From an uncultured Taibaiella sp. (GTDB lineage: Bacteria; Bacteroidota; Bacteroidia; Chitinophagales; Chitinophagaceae): a stretch of DNA of 21,162 nt. This document shows, piece after piece, positions 16,203-21,162 of this stretch. The notes beneath the pieces are model-generated. The model was not told the origin of the DNA. It saw only the letters and a list, made by a program, of their open reading frames with translations, and made no database searches. The stretch spans positions 1 through 21,162 of the forward strand of contig CAMPJV010000009.1 in the NCBI GenBank assembly GCA_946886975.1, given 5' to 3'. Both the position numbers and the translations under genes were made by a program. Every line of letters starts with the position of its first letter. Position 1 is the first letter of the stretch.

Positions 16203-19136
16203 TTAAGCTCTCGGATCAGGTTTGATCGGAACCTTATCCATTCTCTCAACTTCTAAACTCGGGAAGCCAAATTCCTCTACTACTTTGCCCTGAATCAGAT
16301 AAGTCCCTTCTCCCTTAAAGGGTGAATGAGCAAGCGAAAGAGGGAAGTGGGTTGTATCAAAGAAATCATTATTGACATCTATGAAGGTGCCGAAGTTCAT
16401 GGTTTCACCTCTTGCCGTACGTGTGTACTTTAATGCTACAAAATGTCCTATCATCCGTACTGTTTCACCTATATGATCCATCATATTGAGTGCAAGAACA
16501 TCGCCCCGATAGTCAGTTCTGAGAAGATCAAACGGAGTGACTGAGACTGGAAAACCTAAGAGTTCTATTTCGTCGTAGGCGTCCTCTACCGGGTCTCTGT
16601 TAAAGGCTGGCAACAGGTATTCCTTTGCTTTTTCCTGAAAGAGCGTAACACCTTCCAGAACTCTATGCTGCCTGCCCAGCAGCATGTGAGATTTCCAAAG
16701 CAGCTCCTTCTTATTGTTCCCAGTAAAGCGCAGCGCCCCGATACGTATCAGTATGCTCAATTGCTCAAGCCTTATGTGGGTACGGGCAATAAAGTCTTCG
16801 AGGCTTAGGTATGGACCACCGCTCCGCCGGTCTAGAAGTATGGTCTTTACCAAACTCTCGTCAAGGTTCTGAACGTGTACAAAACCAAGGTAGATGTCAG
16901 TACCATAAATAGCCGTCATGTATTCGCTCGTATTGATGCAGGGAAGGTTTATGGAAGCGCCAGCCCTGCGGGCTTCATTCACATAAACGCGCGTGCGGTA
17001 GAAACCGCCGAAGTTATTGATGACGGCTGTCATGAACTCCAAAGGGTAATGCGCCTTCAGATAGAGGCTCTGGTAGCTCTCCACCGCGTATGAAGCAGAG
17101 TGGGCCTTACTAAAGCTATAGCCCGCAAAGCTTTCGATTTGACGCCACACCTCTCTTGATACCTCTTCAGGGTAGCCTTTCTGTTTGCAGTTGCTGAAGA
17201 ACTTATTAATAATCTCTTCCAGTACCTTCCGCTTCCGGGCCTTTCCGCTCATCAGCCTTCTTAGCAGGTCAGCATCTGCAAGATCAAGCCCGGCAAAGTG
17301 GTGACATATTTTCAGCACATCCTCCTGGTACACCATCACACCATAGGTCTCCCTTAGCTGTTCCTCCATAACAGGATGTAGGTACTCAAACTTGTCAGGG
17401 TTGTGGAAGCGGTAAACGTACTGTCTCATCATGCCGCTCTTTGCTACTCCCGGCCTGATAATAGAGCTGGCGGCCACGAGCGTGAGATAGTCACTACACT
17501 CCAGCTTCTTCAGCAAACCTCTCATGGCAGGGCTTTCTATATAAAAGCATCCTATGGTGTCCGCACTCTTTAACTGTCGCTTTACCTTCTCGTCCTCCAT
17601 GAACCTGGTGGTCGCGTGGATGTCTAGACGCTGGCCGCGGTTCTTCTCAATGATCTCTACAGCTTCATTTATATGGCCTATTCCCCTCTGACTTAATATG
17701 TCGAACTTTTCAAAGCCTAACTCTTCTGCGACATACATGTCTATCTGTGCAGTTGCGAAGCCTTTTGGCGGCAGGTCGAGGGCGGTGTATTCGGTTATGG
17801 GCAGTTCCGAGATAAGAACACCACCGGCATGGATTGTTCTCAGATTAGGAAAGTCGTCGCCAAGGTTATTACATACTTTCAGGATAAGATCTGTGATCTC
17901 ATTCTTATTGATCAAGCTTTCGGGATCGTTCACCAGCTGGTCTATCTCTCTTTTGGGCAGACCGTATACCTTTCCAAGCTCCCGCACCATACTCCTGTCC
18001 TTAAAAGTGCTCATAGCCCCAAGCAGCGCTGCATGTCTGCGGCCATACTTTCTGAGGATGTAGTCGAACACATCGTCCCTGTCCTTCCAGCTGTAGTCTA
18101 TGTCAAAGTCCGGCGGGGAGGAACGCTTTGGGTTCAGAAAGCGCTCGAAGTACAGGTCGAGCTTTATGGGGCATACATCTGTGATGCCAAGGCAATAGGC
18201 CACCACACTATTGGCGCCACTACCCCGCCCCACATGGAAGAACCCCCGTGACTGACTATAGCGTATGATATCCCAGGTAATGAGAAAGTTTGCCTCAAAG
18301 CCCAGCTGACCGATGATAGCCAGCTCCTTCTTTACCCGCGCGAGGCCTTCTTTACTGTCGACACCGTACCTGACACGGCAACCATCCACGGCGAGCTTCT
18401 CAAGCAACAGCTTGTCATCATACCTGCTTGCGCCGTATATCTTCTTATTCTTAGGCGTGCTAAAGTCGAAGTCGAAGCTGCATTGCCCGAGTAGCTTGCT
18501 GGTGTTGGCAATGATCTGAGGAAAGGCTCTATACTGCTCCAGCAACAGGTGACGTGGTGAGATCACCTCGTCGCCCCGAGCTACCTGGCCGGGTTGCAGC
18601 TGAGATAGCAAAAGATTATTGTTGATAGCCCGCAGCTGCCGGTGCAGTTTAAAGCCTTCCTCGTTTTCAAAGCTTACAGGGTTCAGCATCACACAGCGGT
18701 GGATAGCCTGTCCGCTGGTTTTCCATAGTTGATTGAGTTCAGAGGGGCGTACTCCGATGTATTCGTATTCTTTTAGTGATGCTGCATCCTTTGTGCCGTA
18801 GGGATATACTACAAATACATGCTCCAGGCCATCCGCAGTGACAGGAGTATTGTCAAGATTGAAAGCTGTTATCAATTCATTCAGCTCACGGAAGCCATGG
18901 TTGTTCTTTGCTATTCCTATGAACTTTAGCTTATCGCCGTCGCGAAACTCTATGCCGACCAGTCCGTTGAAGCCTCTTTCCTGCGCGGCTTTTATAAAGT
19001 CAAATACTCCAGAGCTGTTGTTGATATCAGTCAGCACAGCAGTGTCGTAACCCTGCTCCATCAGCTTCTCCACTAAGGCTGTTGGACTGAGGGTACCATA
19101 CCGCAGGCTATAATAACTATGAACATTCAACAACAT
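16203..19136 (-). CDS. dnaE: Short DnaE-type DNA polymerase III alpha subunit (DnaE2/ImuC-like)
   Basis: C-family DNA polymerase of 977 residues, shorter than a replicative DnaE (about 1160) and lacking most of the C-terminal region that binds tau. The N-terminal PHP domain is degenerate: VHSYYSLRYG (5-14) lacks the first His of the usual HxH pair, and LTDINN (35-40) has Ile where LTDH is expected, so a PHP exonuclease is unlikely. The polymerase site is intact: GRGSGANSVVAYCLGI (303-318), PPDFDIDY with D343 and D345, and KFDIL with D479. HAGGVLIS, VMVYQEDVLKI, MSGKARK and YSFSKAHSASYA are further conserved blocks. An OB-fold-like segment lies at about 890-965. It should copy DNA without intrinsic proofreading. 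It starts 14 bp after dinB, with a strong AGGAGGGG overlapping the dinB stop codon (TAG), which suggests coupled translation. A second copy besides the housekeeping DnaE is expected but cannot be seen here. Confidence 0.92.
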   Translation of the reverse strand: MLLNVHSYYSLRYGTLSPTALVEKLMEQGYDTAVLTDINNSSGVFDFIKAAQERGFNGLVGIEFRDGDKLKFIGIAKNNHGFRELNELITAFNLDNTPVTADGLEHVFVVYPYGTKDAASLKEYEYIGVRPSELNQLWKTSGQAIHRCVMLNPVSFENEEGFKLHRQLRAINNNLLLSQLQPGQVARGDEVISPRHLLLEQYRAFPQIIANTSKLLGQCSFDFDFSTPKNKKIYGASRYDDKLLLEKLAVDGCRVRYGVDSKEGLARVKKELAIIGQLGFEANFLITWDIIRYSQSRGFFHVGRGSGANSVVAYCLGITDVCPIKLDLYFERFLNPKRSSPPDFDIDYSWKDRDDVFDYILRKYGRRHAALLGAMSTFKDRSMVRELGKVYGLPKREIDQLVNDPESLINKNEITDLILKVCNNLGDDFPNLRTIHAGGVLISELPITEYTALDLPPKGFATAQIDMYVAEELGFEKFDILSQRGIGHINEAVEIIEKNRGQRLDIHATTRFMEDEKVKRQLKSADTIGCFYIESPAMRGLLKKLECSDYLTLVAASSIIRPGVAKSGMMRQYVYRFHNPDKFEYLHPVMEEQLRETYGVMVYQEDVLKICHHFAGLDLADADLLRRLMSGKARKRKVLEEIINKFFSNCKQKGYPEEVSREVWRQIESFAGYSFSKAHSASYAVESYQSLYLKAHYPLEFMTAVINNFGGFYRTRVYVNEARRAGASINLPCINTSEYMTAIYGTDIYLGFVHVQNLDESLVKTILLDRRSGGPYLSLEDFIARTHIRLEQLSILIRIGALRFTGNNKKELLWKSHMLLGRQHRVLEGVTLFQEKAKEYLLPAFNRDPVEDAYDEIELLGFPVSVTPFDLLRTDYRGDVLALNMMDHIGETVRMIGHFVALKYTRTARGETMNFGTFIDVNNDFFDTTHFPLSLAHSPFKGEGTYLIQGKVVEEFGFPSLEVERMDKVPIKPDPRA

Positions 19137-19150
19137 TTCTTTCTCCCCTC

Positions 19151-20338
19151 CTATGCTCTTATTCTCACCTTACCATTTTCATCTATCTCATTATTCCTCA
19201 GCGTAGACATCCTCTTCACCGACTCCGATCCGAAGCGCATCCTGATCCTGTCCATGGCCTGACAAAGGTTTATCTGGGTGAGGGTGTCGTTGAAGAGATC
19301 TATCTGGTAGCTGCCGGATACCAGGCTGCTGAACCTGACGCCGACGAGCCTGACGAGCATTCTCCTGGAATACAGCCGCTGAAACAGCTCCATTACCTTC
19401 TGCATGATGGCGTTGTCTGACGACGTGGGCGCTATATGGCACTGCCTGACATGGGTATCGAAGTTGGAATACCTGATCTTGAGCGTGATGCAGGAAGTCA
19501 GCCTTTGCTCCTTGCGGAGGGTAAATGCCAGCTCATCTACCATTGCGGCAAGAACACGCCTCAGCATATCCATATCCGTTGTGTCCTTGTCAAAGGTATT
19601 TTCTGTACTCATGGATTTCCGGTCGTGGTAGGGCACTACTGGTGTGTCGTCTATGCCGTTGGCTTTCTTCCAGATGATCCGTCCATTGTCGCCGAGGGCG
19701 CTTTCCATAAGCTCCACAGGCATCTGCTGAAGCGTCTGCACTTTGTCTATGCCCATGTTGCGGAGCAGTGTGTAGGTCTTGTCCCCAATCATAGGAATCT
19801 TCCTGATGGACAAGGGAGCCATAAATGCCCTTTCGGCTCCTTTCTTCACTTCCAGCTCCCCGGACGGTTTCGCCTGACCGGTAGCCACCTTCGACACCGT
19901 CTTATTAGCGGAAAGCCCAAAGGATATGGGGAGTCCGGTCTCTTTAATTATCCTTTGCCGCAGTTCGCCCGTCCATTTAAAGCAACCGAAGAACTTGTCC
20001 ATTCCTGTCAGATCAAGGTAATGCTCATCTATAGAAGCCTTTTCCACCACGGGCGCTCTTTCGGAGATTATGTCGGTCACCTCCCTGGAAAGCCTGCCAT
20101 ACTCATCCATGTCACCCCTAACCACCTCGGCATGCGGACAGAGCTGCCTTGCCAGTTTCATGGACATAGCGCTGTGAATGCCGAACTGCCTTGCCTCATA
20201 GCTACAGGAGGCCACCACTCCCCTGTCTGATAGTCCCCCAACTATCACAGGCCTGCCATTCAGATTCGCATTCTTACGACGCTCTACGGACACAAAAAAG
20301 GTGTCGAGGTCCAGATGAACAATATGCCTTTCCATCAT
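19151..20338 (-). CDS. dinB: Y-family DNA polymerase IV
   Basis: Translesion polymerase of 395 residues. Catalytic residues are all present: HLDLDTFF at 8-15 (D10; F15 at the steric-gate position) and ASIDEHYLDL with D104 and E105. VVASCSYEARQFGI (41-54) is the conserved finger segment, and GLSANKTVSKVAT followed by IPMIGDKT marks the thumb helix-hairpin-helix region. The little-finger domain occupies about 240-345. QIDLF at 345-349 fits the beta-clamp binding motif QxxLF and is followed by about 46 further residues. It inserts nucleotides opposite damaged bases at stalled forks. It is the first gene of an operon with a DnaE-type polymerase and a radical SAM protein. The intact active site separates it from ImuB proteins, which are inactive. 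The start is one of two adjacent ATG codons; expression is probably controlled by the inverted repeat at 20354-20370. Confidence 0.95.
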   Translation of the reverse strand: MMERHIVHLDLDTFFVSVERRKNANLNGRPVIVGGLSDRGVVASCSYEARQFGIHSAMSMKLARQLCPHAEVVRGDMDEYGRLSREVTDIISERAPVVEKASIDEHYLDLTGMDKFFGCFKWTGELRQRIIKETGLPISFGLSANKTVSKVATGQAKPSGELEVKKGAERAFMAPLSIRKIPMIGDKTYTLLRNMGIDKVQTLQQMPVELMESALGDNGRIIWKKANGIDDTPVVPYHDRKSMSTENTFDKDTTDMDMLRRVLAAMVDELAFTLRKEQRLTSCITLKIRYSNFDTHVRQCHIAPTSSDNAIMQKVMELFQRLYSRRMLVRLVGVRFSSLVSGSYQIDLFNDTLTQINLCQAMDRIRMRFGSESVKRMSTLRNNEIDENGKVRIRA

Positions 20339-20350
20339 TGACGCTTTTTA

Positions 20351-20358
20351 CAAAGATA
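20351..20358 (-). promoter_or_regulatory. Candidate -7 element of the dinB promoter (TATCTTTG)
   Basis: On the minus strand TATCTTTG is an exact match to the Bacteroidota -7 consensus TAnnTTTG, 12 bp upstream of the dinB ATG. Transcription would then start within a few bases of the ATG, giving a very short leader. A TTG lies 24 bp further upstream, somewhat beyond usual -33 spacing, so the -33 part is uncertain. Confidence 0.55.
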
Positions 20359-20370
20359 CTAAAAGTATCT
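20354..20370. promoter_or_regulatory. Perfect 7-3-7 inverted repeat overlapping the dinB promoter (operator candidate)
   Basis: AGATACT (20354-20360), spacer AAA, AGTATCT (20364-20370), a perfect dyad of 17 bp. It overlaps the candidate -7 element and begins 16 bp from the dinB start, the position expected for a repressor site. LexA or another damage-responsive repressor is the natural suspect because it precedes a translesion polymerase operon, but this is inference: I know no fixed LexA box for this group to compare it with. Confidence 0.65.
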
Positions 20371-20427
20371 GAATAATGGTATCAATAATGGCTAAAAATA
20401 TTTGAGTACCCGGGATACACGTACGTG

Positions 20428-20460
20428 GCCTGCAATGGGAGCCGGAAAGCCTCAGCAGGC
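20428..20460. repeat. Inverted repeat in the dinB upstream region
   Basis: GCCTGC (20428-20433) and GCAGGC (20455-20460) form a 6-bp stem around a 21-base loop. Directly beside it is a 10-bp palindrome, CACGTACGTG (20418-20427). No gene is visible in 20371-20469. The structures could be protein sites or part of an untranslated RNA, or mean nothing. Confidence 0.35.
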
Positions 20461-20469
20461 GCGGGGAAT

Positions 20470-20499
20470 AAAAAAGCCGGTCAGTTGACCGGACTTTTA
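20470..20499 (-). terminator. Rho-independent terminator of the small hydrophilic protein gene
   Basis: On the minus strand, CCGGTC (20492-20487) and GACCGG (20482-20477) form a GC-rich hairpin with an AACT loop, followed by C and six T (20475-20470). It lies about 37 bp after the stop of the small gene at 20530, on the correct strand, and supports that this gene is transcribed. Confidence 0.8.
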
Positions 20500-20529
20500 G
20501 GAAAATAATTAAACTAAGGATGTTTTGTC

Positions 20530-20817
20530 CTATTCCTTGGAGGCTATGCCGGACCCGGCAGGATCTTCAGATACGGGGGGCGTATTGACGCCTTCGCCTT
20601 CGCGGGCTATGCGCTCTTCATTGGAAAATCCCACACCGGTCCCTTTGTCCCGGGGAGCAGCACCTGTGTTCACAGAGGATGTATCAGTACGCTCCTGGTC
20701 TGTGAGGTTACTAAGGGCCTCATCGCCGCCTTCTCTTTGAGGACTCTGATTAGGCGTGGTCTGGTTGGGGCTTTCTTTTGGAGACTTCTTTTGGTGCTTT
20801 TGAGGATCGTTTTGCAT
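20530..20817 (-). CDS. Small, highly hydrophilic (probably disordered) protein
   Basis: A 95-residue open frame from ATG 20817, beginning MQNDPQKHQKKSPKESPNQ. It contains almost no hydrophobic residues, is rich in Gln, Asn, Pro, Ser, Thr, Glu and Gly, and has a Lys-rich start and an acidic end (EDPAGSGIASKE). An upstream in-frame ATG at 20868 would add 17 mostly hydrophobic residues (MFFMPYIGTIFKL), unlike the rest of the protein; I prefer the shorter form. Support for a real gene is the terminator just downstream on the same strand and the consistent composition. No domain, signal peptide or membrane segment is visible. Small disordered proteins of this type are common in Bacteroidota, often of unknown function; a stress role would be a guess. 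Confidence 0.6.
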   Translation of the reverse strand: MQNDPQKHQKKSPKESPNQTTPNQSPQREGGDEALSNLTDQERTDTSSVNTGAAPRDKGTGVGFSNEERIAREGEGVNTPPVSEDPAGSGIASKE

Positions 20818-21162
20818 GGTGATTTGATTTAACTTGAATATGGTTCCTATATATGGCATAAAGAACATGCCAGTTAATGGTGTTTGGAGGACTTGGGTAG
20901 ATCCAGTATAGATTCAGTGAACATTCAATGGAGAAGCAGTGTAACTCCGCTTGTACTACGCTCATACTCCGATCTGACAGTAGGATTATGCCGAAATAGG
21001 TTTATACGAGAAATCGCGACCTCAGTCCAACCGGGAATGCACGGGGACTTAACCCTTCCGCCCTACGGGCACCTTCCCTTAAGACCCACCAACAAGTTGG
21101 GGGCAAGACCCACCAACAAGTTGGGGGCAAGGAAGGGAAGGAGTTTCCGACGCGAGAATGAG
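20818..21162. other. Non-coding end region with structured repeats
   Basis: I see no credible gene in these 345 bp. The part to about 21050 holds nothing distinctive and should contain the promoter of the small gene, though no TAnnTTTG element is evident. The remainder is a cluster of hairpins and repeats: GCCC-TAC-GGGC (21060-21070), then the repeat structure at 21072-21141. Confidence 0.7.
21072..21141. repeat. Palindromic 24-bp direct repeats inside a 9-bp inverted repeat (REP-like)
   Basis: Two identical adjacent 24-bp units (21081-21104 and 21105-21128) each hold an internal dyad, CCCACCAAC-AA-GTTGGGGG with one mismatch. The pair is enclosed by CCTTCCCTT (21072-21080) and AAGGGAAGG (21133-21141), a perfect 9-bp inverted repeat. 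Nested stems of this type next to another hairpin resemble dispersed intergenic REP-type elements. Only one copy of the element is in the window, so dispersal cannot be confirmed. Two units without a spacer rule out a CRISPR array. Confidence 0.8.

Noticed and set aside
19436..20230. Open frame of 264 codons on the plus strand opposite dinB
   Set aside because: Shadow of a well-conserved Y-family polymerase; Cys- and His-rich composition without known motifs.
20818..20868. Longer form of the small hydrophilic protein from an ATG at 20868
   Set aside because: The extra 17 residues are mostly hydrophobic and unlike the rest; they do not form a clear signal peptide.
21081..21128. Possible start of a CRISPR array
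   Set aside because: Only two units, directly adjacent without spacers, and no cas genes in the window.

Overview
The window looks like a piece of a Bacteroidota chromosome, most likely from the Chitinophagaceae or a close relative. The signs are a secreted PKD protein with a C-terminal type IX secretion sorting domain, a DUF4249 lipoprotein, weak or A-rich ribosome binding sites at most starts, and promoter elements of the Bacteroidota -7 form TAnnTTTG. No mobile element, phage, tRNA or rRNA gene was seen. The taxonomic call is an inference from these protein families.

Left part (513-9818, minus strand): a tightly packed five-gene operon, read right to left. It encodes a protein with a degenerate FHA-like domain, a membrane PP2C phosphatase, a 1385-residue fusion of a SEDS glycosyltransferase (FtsW/RodA family) with a class B penicillin-binding protein, a canonical FHA protein, and a membrane Ser/Thr kinase. 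The last four genes overlap or lie within 3 bp of each other. Content and order match the well-known actinobacterial cluster fhaA-fhaB-pstP-rodA-pbpA-pknA-pknB, but the parts are rebuilt: rodA and pbpA are one polypeptide, the kinase carries SH3-like and Sel1-like modules instead of PASTA repeats, and the phosphatase carries a predicted periplasmic beta-helix. I read it as a phospho-threonine signalling system controlling a dedicated peptidoglycan polymerase/crosslinker. A truncated gene of unknown function (3-518, plus) converges on the kinase.

Middle part (9819-15058, plus strand): a 435-bp divergent intergenic region with four 11-bp tandem repeats, then a T9SS-exported PKD protein with a strong terminator, a YafK-type L,D-transpeptidase, a DUF4249 lipoprotein with a GTG start, and thioredoxin reductase (trxB) with its terminator.

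Right part (15114-20338, minus strand): a three-gene operon of dinB (Y-family polymerase), a short DnaE-type polymerase with a degenerate PHP domain, and a PA0069-family radical SAM protein. The dinB promoter region has a perfect 7-3-7 inverted repeat overlapping a TAnnTTTG element, as expected for a repressed, damage-inducible operon. This resembles the imuB/dnaE2 mutasome cassette, but the Y-family enzyme keeps its catalytic residues.

Right end (20470-21162): a small, very hydrophilic protein gene with its own terminator, then non-coding DNA with a structured repeat (two 24-bp palindromic units inside an inverted repeat).
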